DNA of 64,000 nt, from assembly GCA_964015035.1 (NCBI GenBank), contig CAXHCA010000014.1, forward strand, positions 1 through 64,000, in the 5' to 3' direction. The position numbers were made by a program, and so were the translations under genes. This DNA comes from BQJU01 sp964015035 (lineage in GTDB: Bacteria > Bacteroidota > Bacteroidia > Chitinophagales > Saprospiraceae). The notes below the pieces were generated by a model. That model ran no database searches. It was not told the origin of the DNA and saw nothing but the letters and a program-made list of their open reading frames with translations. Position 1 is the stretch's first letter, and each line of letters begins with the position of its first letter. Shown piece by piece: positions 9,912-18,582 of this stretch.

Positions 9912-10865
9912 TTATCTTTCAAACGAGAATGTTACATTGAGTTCGTGGGTACTGCCGGCAAATGGGCCGAAAGCACTAAAAGAGTAGTCGAAGCCATACC
10001 CCACACGAATGAGGTTATCAAAACCTACATTATCACCCAGTACAAAACCGGCATCAATGTGGAAATTCTTTGCTGTTGAGACCCCTGTACCTATCCAAAG
10101 GCTGCTTGGCAACTGATATCTCAGGTTGAGGTCTACGTTAACCGGTGCATTGGCCACATATTTTATCCAAAGAGAAGGTTCGATGAAGCTATCGTCCCGA
10201 AAGAATTTGTACAATCCGAATTGCCCATAAAAGTGACGTAGCCGCTGTACGACAAAATCGCCATTTTCATCCTGAAAAGACAAGTCCAGCCCTAATATCT
10301 GTGGTACCGAGATACCGCCATAGATATAGTCGCCATCCATTGCCCCACCCAGCATTTGGTAATAATAAACGCCAAAACCAAGGTCAGGGAAAATTTGTGA
10401 TTCATCTTGCACACCAATCACATCGCCATCTTCGCGGAGCTTCACCTTGTCAGCATCTACCCGATACTGAACAACGCCTCCGCTCAGGGCGATAGACAAG
10501 CCACCGTATTCGGCATCGCCGGTCACTACCCCACCGATGCGTCCGTATAACCCCGTAAAACCAGTTGGCCCGGTAACATCATTAATGATATGCCCTCCTC
10601 CTTGGAGGGTCACCCCCGTCCATTGGGTACTAATAAAAGAACCACGAAGCGTTTGGGTCTTTGGACCTCCCGTTACCCCTACCCATTGGTTGCGGATAGA
10701 CGCTCCAAACGTTAGATTTTGGCCATAAGCCAAAAAGTCGCTTTCGACGGCAGCAGGATTAATCAAAGTGGCATTTTCGCGATATTGCGTAAAGAGGGAA
10801 AGTTGTTGGGCCTGTAGATATGCAGACGCCAATAGCAGACATAGGAGCAAAGGTAATCGTGTCAT
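9912..10865 (-). CDS. PorP/SprF family T9SS outer-membrane protein
   Basis: This 317-residue outer-membrane beta-barrel protein has a signal peptide (residues 1-19, ...AYLQA) followed by QLSLFTQYREN.TLINPAAV, the typical N-terminus of PorP/SprF proteins ('Q...NPA'). It ends in alternating strands and an aromatic C-terminus (NVTFSFER). Family members are partners of type IX secretion; in Flavobacterium johnsoniae SprF is needed to export the adhesin SprB, and type B substrates are commonly co-encoded with such a partner. Here it is followed on the same strand by two type B substrates, so it probably serves their export or anchoring. A TAATTTTG -7 element lies 27 bp upstream of the start. Confidence 0.9.
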   Translation of the reverse strand: MTRLPLLLCLLLASAYLQAQQLSLFTQYRENATLINPAAVESDFLAYGQNLTFGASIRNQWVGVTGGPKTQTLRGSFISTQWTGVTLQGGGHIINDVTGPTGFTGLYGRIGGVVTGDAEYGGLSIALSGGVVQYRVDADKVKLREDGDVIGVQDESQIFPDLGFGVYYYQMLGGAMDGDYIYGGISVPQILGLDLSFQDENGDFVVQRLRHFYGQFGLYKFFRDDSFIEPSLWIKYVANAPVNVDLNLRYQLPSSLWIGTGVSTAKNFHIDAGFVLGDNVGFDNLIRVGYGFDYSFSAFGPFAGSTHELNVTFSFER

Positions 10866-10891
10866 GGGATTTGATATGTTTTTGAGATGCG

Positions 10892-10899
10892 CAAAATTA
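10892..10899 (-). promoter_or_regulatory. Bacteroidota-type -7 element for porP/sprF-like gene
   Basis: The minus strand reads TAATTTTG, an exact match to the Bacteroidota -7 consensus TAnnTTTG, 27 bp before the ATG. A clear TTG at -33 was not found, so only the -7 half is supported. It would give a very short leader. Confidence 0.5.
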
Positions 10900-11397
10900 A
10901 GAAAAAAAGCCCGTTAAGCTCTTGTACTCTACACATCTTAAAATGTTAAACTTCAAATTGCGGATCGCTGTATCCATAAATATTGATTACCAGAAGAGCG
11001 ATCCTGGATATATTCAATACTCGCCTTTCCAAAAGCTGCGGTTCCCCCCTCAATGCCACCCAATTATGATATGTTCAGGTGTTTAGGTTTTCCCTTGAGG
11101 TATTCTGCCACAGAATTTAGCAAAACAAAAAAATATGTCAAGTTTTGGTATAGTAGTTGAACGATTGCTGTTTTCATAGGAATGGGGAAAGCGGGACCAA
11201 AGTTAGGGCTTTGATTTGTAATGTCCGTCAAACAGGCAGAACTAATTTGTCTGCAATTACCAATCATTTAGTAAATGGTCGGTCACTGAGGGTATGAGGG
11301 GTGATTTTGGACGGAATTGGCAAAAGTAGGTGATGAAATGCTTTTGATCGAGGATAAATATTTTGTAAACCCAATGTACCCGCGCCCATTTGGTTTG

Positions 11398-11431
11398 GTT
11401 CTTAGACAAATCATGGGATTTGTCTAAGAAC
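11398..11431 (-). terminator. 15-bp perfect hairpin downstream of ABC permease
   Basis: GTTCTTAGACAAATC (11398-11412) pairs perfectly with GATTTGTCTAAGAAC (11417-11431) around a 4-base loop, 20 bp past the permease stop. The minus-strand sequence after the stem is not a clear T-run, so it may act as a transcript-end stabiliser rather than a classical intrinsic terminator. Confidence 0.5.
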
Positions 11432-11451
11432 GCTAAGTTTTTGTGCAGCGT

Positions 11452-12702
11452 TTATTGACGCATTGCATCTACTGGATCCATTCTTGCGGCACGTAGCGCA
11501 GGAATAAATCCCGCGACCACCCCAATCATCACAGAGACAATGACTCCGATTAGGATATTGCCAAAATCCAAATAAAAATTGAATCCCAATGCCTGGGTCA
11601 GGCCCACGGTAGCCAAATACACAAGCAATAAACCGATTGCTCCTCCCAGGAGACAAAGAATAATCGATTCAATCAGGAATTCGAGGAGAATCACGAAGCG
11701 TTTGGCACCCAGCGCTTTTTTGATGCCAATAATATTGGTGCGCTCCTTGACGGAGACAAACATGATATTGGCCACACTTACACCACCAACCAGCATCGCA
11801 AACAAACCAATGACAATACCCAGCAAATTGAGCACATTAAAAAAGCTATCAAAAAAACTGGAGATCATCGACAGTTCGTTCAATGCAAAATTATCGTCTT
11901 CTTTGGGCTTTAGTCGGCGGTGGGATCGCAATATTCCCTTTACTTCATCTTTTAGGTCAGTGAGCGATACCCCTTCAGCTGCTTTGACCGTCACAGAGGT
12001 ATTAAAGATGTACCGGGCTTTGAGATTGACCAGATTACGGGCATTGGTATAAGCCACTACAATACAGTCATCGAAATCAAGGGGATCAAGCAAATTATTC
12101 CCCGATTTTTCAATCACCCCGATCACTTCATAGTTGCGGCCCTGAAGCTTGATTATTTTCCCAATGGGTTCCTTTCCGTCAAACAGTTGCTCGGCCACTT
12201 CATAGCCAAGGATAATCTTATTACTACCATAATGATATTCTGCCGAGGAAAAATAGCGTCCCTTGTCAAAATTAATTTTAAACATTTCCGCAAACTCCAA
12301 AGAGGAGCCAATCAACATGGTATTGTTCACATTGCTAGACTTGTATTTCACCGTTTTGAGCCCAATTATAACGTGGTAGGCAGTCAGCGCCGCGGTATGG
12401 GTACGTTCTGAAAGCACCTCATAATCCTCATGGTCAGGATTTGGACGTTTGACATACTTCCACCATTCTCCCCCAATATCCTCCCACGGCCATTTTTTGA
12501 CATACAACACATCATTGCCCAGTTTTTCCAGGCTCCCGCGTACATTATCCTCCAGGGAATCTACTGCTGATAATACGCCAATGATGCAAAAAATACCAAT
12601 GGAAATGCCAAGCAGTGACAAGAAGCTTCTCAGCTTGTTGGACTGCAACTGTTGCAGTGCCTGACGAATGCTTTCCAGCGTGATTTTGAAAATGGTGACC
12701 AT
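11452..12702 (-). CDS. ABC transporter permease, MacB/FtsX family
   Basis: This 416-residue inner-membrane permease has a cytoplasmic N-terminus and a first membrane segment at ~22-45 (LLGISIGIFCIIGVLSAV). A periplasmic MacB_PCD-type domain spans ~46-280. An FtsX-type core follows with three membrane segments at ~285-310, 335-365 and 375-405 and ends ...RAARMDPVDAMRQ, the hallmark end of this family. Such proteins form mechanotransmitting or export systems with an ATPase and often a MacA-like adaptor. No ATPase or adaptor is next to it, so it is an orphan permease that must pair with subunits encoded elsewhere. Its upstream region is shared with the divergent queA gene. Confidence 0.9.
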   Translation of the reverse strand: MVTIFKITLESIRQALQQLQSNKLRSFLSLLGISIGIFCIIGVLSAVDSLEDNVRGSLEKLGNDVLYVKKWPWEDIGGEWWKYVKRPNPDHEDYEVLSERTHTAALTAYHVIIGLKTVKYKSSNVNNTMLIGSSLEFAEMFKINFDKGRYFSSAEYHYGSNKIILGYEVAEQLFDGKEPIGKIIKLQGRNYEVIGVIEKSGNNLLDPLDFDDCIVVAYTNARNLVNLKARYIFNTSVTVKAAEGVSLTDLKDEVKGILRSHRRLKPKEDDNFALNELSMISSFFDSFFNVLNLLGIVIGLFAMLVGGVSVANIMFVSVKERTNIIGIKKALGAKRFVILLEFLIESIILCLLGGAIGLLLVYLATVGLTQALGFNFYLDFGNILIGVIVSVMIGVVAGFIPALRAARMDPVDAMRQ

Positions 12703-12943
12703 GTAAATAAGTACTTTTTAAGCTTATTCTCGAACCTATTTTGAAATGCCTGTGTTAATTAAGATTGTGTGTTTGAGAAAACACAATTTTAGCAAAAGGA
12801 AGAATCAAATATGAAGCTACTGCTTCCCGGCAAATCCACCTAATCGATTCGATGAATGGCCTGTTTTTTTCTGCCAAAAGAACAAAGGGAATTATTTTAC
12901 CGTAAAGGTTGGGCGTTGTCGAAGGTTATTAGCGCAATATTAC

Positions 12944-12951
12944 TATATTTG
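12944..12951 (+). promoter_or_regulatory. -7 promoter element for queA
   Basis: TATATTTG matches the TAnnTTTG -7 consensus exactly and lies 87 bp before the queA ATG. TTG at 12916-12918 is a possible -33 element, but the 25-bp spacing is longer than usual. It lies in the 336-bp divergent gap (12703-13038) between the ABC permease and queA, where nothing else was recognised. Confidence 0.5.
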
Positions 12952-13038
12952 CCCTTCATTTTTGAAAAGACCTTCTTTTGCAATTATCGTGATTAAAATA
13001 ATCACCAAATTTTGTCAAAGAATAGAAAAAGCTAAGCA

Positions 13039-14103
13039 ATGAGGACAAAGCTGTCACACTTTGCATTTGATTTACCCCAAGGCTTGATTGCACAGTACCC
13101 GACAAAAAACCGGGATGGATCACGGCTGATGGTTGTACATCGGGATACTGGTAAATTTGAGCATAAAGAGTTTAAAGACGTTCTGAGTTATTTTGATGAA
13201 GGAGACGCCTTAATTTTTAATAACACTAAAGTATTTCCTGCTCGCCTGTATGGTAAAAAGGAAAAAACAGGAGCCAAGATTGAAGTATTTTTGTTGAGAG
13301 AGCTCAACAATGAAGCCCGCCTTTGGGATGTGTTGGTAGATCCTGCCAGAAAAATCAGAGTGGGGAATAAATTATACTTTAGTGACCAACACGATAATGA
13401 AGTCCTGGTTGCAGAAGTTGTTGACAATACCACTTCCAGAGGAAGAACCATCCGTTTCCTCTATGATGGTACCGATGAAGAATTTCGTAAAGAACTCAAT
13501 TTTTTAGGAACAACTCCTCTTCCCAAGCACATCGCTCGACCAGCTGAGGATTTGGACAAAGAACGCTACCAAACAGTTTTTGCAAAAAACGTTGGCGCAG
13601 TAGCCGCACCAACAGCTGGTTTGCACTTTAGCCGGGAATTGCTCAAACGACTGGAGATTAAAGGTATCGACTTTGCAGAACTTACGCTACACATCGGCTT
13701 GGGTACCTTCCGCAGCATCGATGTAGAAGATCTATCGAAACATAAGATGGATGCGGAGTACTTCCAGATTCTTAATGAGGCCGTCGAAACGGTGAATCGG
13801 GCAAAGATCAACCGCCACCGCGTCTGTGCAGTGGGTACAACATCCATGAGAGCGATTGAAACGGCCGTATCGGCGGAGTCCTTGCTGAAACCTGCGGAAG
13901 GATGGACCAATAAATTTATCTACCCTCCCTATGAATTCAGCATTGCCGATGCCATGATCAGCAACCTCCATTTGCCCAAATCAAGCCTCTTGATCATGAT
14001 TTGCGCCTTTGGTGGGTATGAGTTGATTATGGAAGCTTATCACGAGGCCATTAAGGAAAAGTACCGATTCTTTAGCTATGGTGATGCCATGCTCATCATT
14101 TAA
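13039..14103 (+). CDS. queA: S-adenosylmethionine:tRNA ribosyltransferase-isomerase
   Basis: QueA transfers and isomerises the ribosyl part of SAM onto preQ1 at position 34 of tRNAs with GUN anticodons, making epoxyqueuosine in queuosine synthesis. The 354-residue length is normal. Family motifs seen in order are FDLP..LIAQYP at the start, DGSRLMVV, DALIFNNTKVFPARL (~55-70), FLGTTPLPKHI (~155), RYQTVFAK..GAVAAPTAGLHF (~176-197), LHIGLGTF (~217) and TTSMRA (~268). It is a cytoplasmic enzyme. It is flanked by its own -7 element and a strong terminator, so it is probably monocistronic. No other queuosine gene lies in the window. Confidence 0.97.
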   Translation: MRTKLSHFAFDLPQGLIAQYPTKNRDGSRLMVVHRDTGKFEHKEFKDVLSYFDEGDALIFNNTKVFPARLYGKKEKTGAKIEVFLLRELNNEARLWDVLVDPARKIRVGNKLYFSDQHDNEVLVAEVVDNTTSRGRTIRFLYDGTDEEFRKELNFLGTTPLPKHIARPAEDLDKERYQTVFAKNVGAVAAPTAGLHFSRELLKRLEIKGIDFAELTLHIGLGTFRSIDVEDLSKHKMDAEYFQILNEAVETVNRAKINRHRVCAVGTTSMRAIETAVSAESLLKPAEGWTNKFIYPPYEFSIADAMISNLHLPKSSLLIMICAFGGYELIMEAYHEAIKEKYRFFSYGDAMLII

Positions 14104-14144
14104 CAGGCAAAAATATTCCGCAAGGATAAAATAAACGAAGGCCT

Positions 14145-14180
14145 AAAGCGTATCTTTAATATTAAAGGTACGCTTTTGCT
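14145..14180 (+). terminator. Terminator of queA
   Basis: A 16-bp inverted repeat (AAAGCGTATCTTTAAT 14145-14160 with ATTAAAGGTACGCTTT 14161-14176, one G-T pair) is followed by TGCTTTTC. It ends the queA transcript 42 bp past the stop codon. Confidence 0.7.
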
Positions 14181-14266
14181 TTTCTAGTTCATCTTCGACC
14201 AGCTTCGGAATTGATCAAAGTAGTAGATTTAAGGATATCAAAAGCGGCATAAAGCCAATAAAAAGA

Positions 14267-15439
14267 ATGCTTCGTCTAATTCTCTTTATTTTCCTATTAG
14301 TACCGGTGGCCCTACCACTGACGGCCAGTAGTATTCAAACGATCCATGTACGGTTTTATTCCGAGAAAATCACCCTGAAATACGCTACAGACCTGGTCGC
14401 TCAGCGGTCGGTTAGTGTCAAAGAGGAGGACCTGCTCAATTACTACCGAATGCTAGAGGGCACCAACTACCAGGTGTTGCTCAATGGCCTCAATGAAAAT
14501 AAGCAACTGTATCAGCTAAACGACTGGCTTTATTATGAATTGATGCAGGAAACACTTGATCAAATACTGATCAACCAATCGCCGGTCATTAAAGAACTGA
14601 CGGCTTGGTTTTTGTTGTCAAAGGCAGGATTTGATTCCCGGCTGACTTATTTTAAGAATCAGGTATTTGTCTACGCTTATACCAAAGATTCCATCTTTGA
14701 GGTGCCCATGATTGAGGATAACAATCGGCACTTCGTAAATTTGAGCAGTATCCGCTTGAAGAACAAGTCTAGACAAGCTTTGTATATGCTCAATTTTGTC
14801 CCCAACCCGAAGGGGCGGTCATTTTCTTTTTATTTGCGCCAGCTACCGGTGCTTCGCATTCAGCCAGACCTACAGCATTACGCGTTTCACTACCACAACC
14901 AAAAGTATGAACTGACCGTCAATACCGACCGGACGATTAAGGATATTATGCAGGCTTATCCCATTATTTCAGAAACGGAATATATGGAGGTTCCCATGTC
15001 TTCTACCCTTAGCAATTCACTGCTTCCCCAACTGGAAATTTTTCTGCAGGGGAAAACCGAAAAAGAAGCGCTTGAACTTTTAGTGGCCTTTACTCGTTCC
15101 TCCTTTAAGTATAAGGAAGATAAAGAATACTTTGGCTATAGCAAGCCGATGATTGCCGACGAAGTCTTTCACTATCCCTATTCCGATTGTGAAGATCGTT
15201 CGGCTTTATTTTTTCGACTGGTGAAACGCTTACTTGATCTACCGATGATCGTCATTGCCTATCCCGATCATTTGACCATTGGCGTAGCGATGAAACAACC
15301 TTCTGGAACTGCGGTACGCTATAAAAATAAACTCTATTTCATCTGTGATCCGACCGGACCTGTCAATTCGGCAGAGATTGGAGAAATTCCTCACGGATAT
15401 GAAAACGAGTCCTTTGAAATCATAGGTAGCTATAAATAA
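14267..15439 (+). CDS. Secreted protein with transglutaminase-like C-terminal domain
   Basis: This 390-residue protein begins with a signal peptide (MLRLILFIFLLVPVALPLTA). The middle part (~30-260) is mixed alpha/beta without a recognised family. The C-terminal third has the arrangement of a transglutaminase/cysteine-protease-like core: a helix with SDCEDRS (Cys ~308), then YPDHLTIGV (His ~334) and CDPTGP (Asp ~360), in the Cys-His-Asp order and spacing of that fold. It is likely periplasmic. Whether it acts as a protease, peptide cyclase or non-catalytic domain cannot be told. The gene lies between queA and the DUF2795 gene without an obvious operon partner. Confidence 0.7.
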   Translation: MLRLILFIFLLVPVALPLTASSIQTIHVRFYSEKITLKYATDLVAQRSVSVKEEDLLNYYRMLEGTNYQVLLNGLNENKQLYQLNDWLYYELMQETLDQILINQSPVIKELTAWFLLSKAGFDSRLTYFKNQVFVYAYTKDSIFEVPMIEDNNRHFVNLSSIRLKNKSRQALYMLNFVPNPKGRSFSFYLRQLPVLRIQPDLQHYAFHYHNQKYELTVNTDRTIKDIMQAYPIISETEYMEVPMSSTLSNSLLPQLEIFLQGKTEKEALELLVAFTRSSFKYKEDKEYFGYSKPMIADEVFHYPYSDCEDRSALFFRLVKRLLDLPMIVIAYPDHLTIGVAMKQPSGTAVRYKNKLYFICDPTGPVNSAEIGEIPHGYENESFEIIGSYK

Positions 15440-15528
15440 CAGACAGTCAGTATTTAAAATATAGTATTATTAATAACACATAAATTTGGCCCAAATTTTG
15501 ATTGGCATAAAAACTTGGAAAAAAGCTA

Positions 15529-15559
15529 TTGATTTAATAGCTCAAGTTTATTACTTTTG
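15529..15559 (+). promoter_or_regulatory. Promoter of the DUF2795 gene (-33 TTG, -7 TACTTTTG)
   Basis: TTG at 15529-15531 and TACTTTTG at 15552-15559 are 20 bp apart, matching the Bacteroidota TTG-N19-21-TAnnTTTG layout. The leader to the ATG at 15697 would be about 130 nt and is AT-rich with several T-runs. Confidence 0.65.
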
Positions 15560-15696
15560 CCGAAAATTGATTTGGACTTTTTAAAAAGTGATAAACAATT
15601 TTTTCATCAGTTAGCTGTTTTCAAAAACTTTCATTATATAGAAGAATCAGTTAACGAATTTTTTGTTAATCAAGACTAACTTAATCAAAGCTTAGC

Positions 15697-15918
15697 ATGT
15701 ATTGGACACTTGAACTTGCTTACCACCTGGAAGAGGCTCCTTGGCCCGCCACTCGTGATGAATTGATCGACTACGCCATTCGATCCGGGGCACCGCTAGA
15801 GGTGATTGAAAACCTTCAGCAGATGGAAGATGAAGGGGAGGTGTATGAAGGTATCGAAGATATCTGGCCAGACTACCCACGGAAAGATGACTTTCTCTTT
15901 AATGAAGATGAATATTAG
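15697..15918 (+). CDS. DUF2795 domain small protein
   Basis: This 73-residue acidic protein has the conserved Bacteroidota start MYWTLELA..LE.APWPAT and then the DUF2795 pattern DELIDYAIRSGAPLEVIENLQQ. The fold is a short helical bundle like that of other DUF2795 proteins. The tail is rich in Asp and Glu (WPDYPRKDDFLFNEDEY). No biochemical role is known for the family. It has its own promoter and a strong terminator, so it is a single-gene unit likely expressed at a good level. Confidence 0.85.
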   Translation: MYWTLELAYHLEEAPWPATRDELIDYAIRSGAPLEVIENLQQMEDEGEVYEGIEDIWPDYPRKDDFLFNEDEY

Positions 15919-15941
15919 TCCGTATCCCGACCCCAACGGGC

Positions 15942-15980
15942 AAAAGGCTTTGTGGTTGTTGGCCACAAAGCCTTTTTTAA
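15942..15980 (+). terminator. Terminator of the DUF2795 gene
   Basis: A 14-bp perfect stem (AAAAGGCTTTGTGG 15942-15955 with CCACAAAGCCTTTT 15963-15976) with a 7-base loop runs into further Ts. It lies 23 bp past the stop codon. The remaining sequence to 16305 (~325 bp) holds no feature that I recognise. Confidence 0.9.
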
Positions 15981-16305
15981 GTTCACAAAATCATCAAAAA
16001 GTGTGATTTGTGACATATTAATTTGGAAAAAATAAAAAAAAACCTCATCTTCCCAATCTGTTTTGTTACCCCTCAGGTTTAAGAAATGGTGCCCGGCTTT
16101 GAGGTAGCTTAGGATAATCATTTCCTATACTTTTATTGATCGGGCTAATCTGACTACAACAACATCCATTATTATTTAAGGCGGTCAGCACTTACACGCT
16201 TACTATTCCAGTGGGCTCACTCCCCCATCCGTTTTAAAGGATTGGTTCAGCTTGATTGAGCAAAACCAACAACCCCCGTTTATCCATAAAAGATCCGAGC
16301 AGTTC

Positions 16306-17817
16306 ATGAAAAATCTAATTGAAATCTCGAAAATTGTAACAAAGAAAAAGGTCAAAAAGATCGAAATCTTTGATGATCACACCCTTCGTCATAAGAACAG
16401 TAAGTTCAATGACTTTTATAATGCCCTGACAAGTAATAAATTTAAAAACGATCGAGATGCCGCAGCTATGTTGTACGGCTGTAGCCCACAGGATGCCAAA
16501 TACCGGCAACTAAAAAGCCGCTTCCGCAAGCGATTGCTCAATACTTTATTTTTTTTAGACATCAACAAGCCAGCCGCTTCCAATTACAATCGGGCCTATT
16601 ATTCCTGTAATAAGGACTGGACACTGGTCAAAATTCTTTTGAGCAATCGGGCCCACCACTCCGCAGCAGCTATGGCTAAACAAATTTTGACCGTTGCCCT
16701 TAAATTCCATTTTTCAGACATCATCGTCAATTGTAGCCGTCTCTTACGCGAGTATTGCTCCAACAACAAAATGGAGAAGGACTACGAAGTGTACGATAGC
16801 TACATCAAAGAATTTTCAGAAATACTCAATGCCGAGATTCGTTCAGAGGAACTGTATCAGCGAGTCATTATGGACTACCACAAGTCTGCCTCCCAAGTAG
16901 AGGGATTGATGGAACGGATCAATACTTATTGTAACACGTTGGTAAGCATTTCTGAACAATTTGAATCTCCGATCATTCACTACAATATGTTTTTGGTGTG
17001 GTGCATGCGCTTCGAAATGGAGCAACAATTTGATGCCATGTTGCAAGTTTGTAACCAAGCAGAACAGTACATCGAAGACAATCCTGTTTATTACCAAAAG
17101 GAAAAGCTAATTACCTTTTATGGCAAAAAAATGTCTGCTCACCTGCACATGAAGGATTATAAAATGGGTAAGGTCAACGCAGAAAAGTGCCTGACCCGTT
17201 TGCCAGAAGGGAGTGAATCGTGGTTTGTTTTCATGGAATATTATCTCTTATTGGCCATCCATACTGAAAATTACATTCAAGCCCTCGCCATTTTTAACCG
17301 CGCAGTTACCAGTTCAGAATTTAAAAAACAGGATAGTGCGCTAAAAGAAAAATGGAACATCTTTGAAGCTTATCTCAATTTTGTGATCGAACATCAAAGC
17401 TTTGATCCTACCATGCTGCAAAGAGCAAAGCGAAAGGTATTCCGTGCTTCTAAATTTATCAATACGCCTTTACAATATCCTAAAGAATATCGCAATTTCA
17501 CCATCCTTTCCCTGATTTTGCAGACTTTATTTCTCTTGCAGCAAAAGAATTACACCGAAATGGAAGAGCGGATAGAACGACTCAAACAATATGCTGACCG
17601 CAAGTTGAAAAAAGAGGAATATTTTCGCCCCATTCAGTTTATTCGGTTGCTACAGATGGTTAGAAAAGCCAAATACCAGGTAGATGAATTGGGCAATACG
17701 CAGAAGTACTACAACCGCCTCCTGGAACACCCCTTCTCTTATCGTGGCGCTGTAACGGAGTTGGAAATTATTCCTTATGAAAAATTGTGGGAGATCGTGC
17801 TGGAATCCATGAGGTAG
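16306..17817 (+). CDS. Unknown all-helical protein, TPR-like
   Basis: The frame is open from a TTG at 16252, but the ATG at 16306 (MKNLIEISKIVTKK) is the more likely start, giving 503 residues. It has no signal peptide or membrane segment and is rich in Lys, Glu, Tyr and Leu in amphipathic helices throughout. The layout of 30-40-residue helix pairs in the C-terminal two thirds resembles divergent TPR-type scaffolds, but no canonical TPR motif is clear. The N-terminus contains a basic segment (YRQLKSRFRKRLLNTLFFLD). It ends 22 bp before cmk and may be co-transcribed with it. I do not recognise the family; a cytoplasmic scaffold role is only a guess. Confidence 0.75.
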   Translation: MKNLIEISKIVTKKKVKKIEIFDDHTLRHKNSKFNDFYNALTSNKFKNDRDAAAMLYGCSPQDAKYRQLKSRFRKRLLNTLFFLDINKPAASNYNRAYYSCNKDWTLVKILLSNRAHHSAAAMAKQILTVALKFHFSDIIVNCSRLLREYCSNNKMEKDYEVYDSYIKEFSEILNAEIRSEELYQRVIMDYHKSASQVEGLMERINTYCNTLVSISEQFESPIIHYNMFLVWCMRFEMEQQFDAMLQVCNQAEQYIEDNPVYYQKEKLITFYGKKMSAHLHMKDYKMGKVNAEKCLTRLPEGSESWFVFMEYYLLLAIHTENYIQALAIFNRAVTSSEFKKQDSALKEKWNIFEAYLNFVIEHQSFDPTMLQRAKRKVFRASKFINTPLQYPKEYRNFTILSLILQTLFLLQQKNYTEMEERIERLKQYADRKLKKEEYFRPIQFIRLLQMVRKAKYQVDELGNTQKYYNRLLEHPFSYRGAVTELEIIPYEKLWEIVLESMR

Positions 17818-17839
17818 GGCTTATCTTTGGCTCCGAATC

Positions 17840-18532
17840 ATGACCAAATATCTTGTGAAAAAAATCACGATTGCTATCGATGGATACTCTTCCTGTGGGA
17901 AAAGCACCCTGGCCAAAGCTATGGCTAAGGTGTTGGGCTATATCTACGTAGATTCCGGAGCGATGTACCGGGCAGTGACCCTTTATTTCCTTCGTCACCA
18001 CATAGATCTTGCGGATGAAGCGGCGATAGCCTCTGCATTGCCGCATATTGAGATCCACTTTCAAAAAAATCAAACCGGGAACAATTGTACCATGCTCAAT
18101 GGCGAAGATGTGGAACGAGAAATCCGCCAAATGAAGGTGTCGTCCAATGTAAGTCAGGTGGCCGCTATTCCATTGGTACGCCGCGCCATGGTAGAGCAAC
18201 AACGTAAAATGGGGCAACAAAAGGGCATCGTGATGGATGGTCGGGACATTGGAACTGTAGTTTTTCCAGATGCTGAACTCAAGATATTTCTCACTGCCAG
18301 CCCGGAAATTCGGGCCATGCGTCGCTTTAACGAACTTCGGGCCAAAGGTATCAAAAATACCCTGGCAGAAGTTCGTGATAATCTGACCATGCGCGATCGC
18401 ATTGATTCTACCCGCCAAGATAGCCCCCTACGACAAGCGGCAGATGCCATTGTAATCGACAATACCTATTTAAACGAATCGCAACAATTGCAACGTGCCC
18501 TGGACCTGGCCACTTCCCTTATCGAAGGATAA
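17840..18532 (+). CDS. cmk: Cytidylate kinase
   Basis: The 230-residue CMP/dCMP kinase phosphorylates CMP and dCMP with ATP in pyrimidine nucleotide salvage and synthesis. The P-loop is IAIDGYSSCGKSTLAK (~12-27), followed by YVDSGAMYRAVTL, the CMP-binding signature. Later motifs include VMDGRDIGTVVFPDAELKIFLTAS (~130-155, bearing the RDIGT loop) and R.DS.R..SPL. Length and motif order are normal. It starts 22 bp after the preceding unknown gene and is 50 bp ahead of the ABC exporter gene, so the three may form an operon. Confidence 0.97.
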   Translation: MTKYLVKKITIAIDGYSSCGKSTLAKAMAKVLGYIYVDSGAMYRAVTLYFLRHHIDLADEAAIASALPHIEIHFQKNQTGNNCTMLNGEDVEREIRQMKVSSNVSQVAAIPLVRRAMVEQQRKMGQQKGIVMDGRDIGTVVFPDAELKIFLTASPEIRAMRRFNELRAKGIKNTLAEVRDNLTMRDRIDSTRQDSPLRQAADAIVIDNTYLNESQQLQRALDLATSLIEG

Positions 18533-18582
18533 TTGTCAGCTGACCAAAATAGAGGGCCCGCAATTTTCACCCCCGAAAAAAA

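Larger units (their letters stand above)
10866..11451. other. 586-bp intergenic region without a supported gene
   Basis: The region lies between the porP/sprF-like start and the ABC permease stop. Apart from the -7 element, it holds a perfect 13-bp palindrome CATTTAGTAAATG (11265-11277) next to TGGTCGGTCA, which resembles a TetR-type operator, and a strong hairpin (11398-11431). A 67-codon open frame at 11064-11267 (minus) shows no recognisable protein character and was not called. Confidence 0.6.

Noticed and set aside
11064..11267. 67-codon frame on the minus strand between porP/sprF and the ABC permease
   Set aside because: No domain, signal or conserved composition, and it overlaps the operator-like palindrome; it looks like chance.
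17768..18418. 216-codon frame on the minus strand over cmk
   Set aside because: Antisense shadow of the cytidylate kinase gene, with no recognisable protein features.
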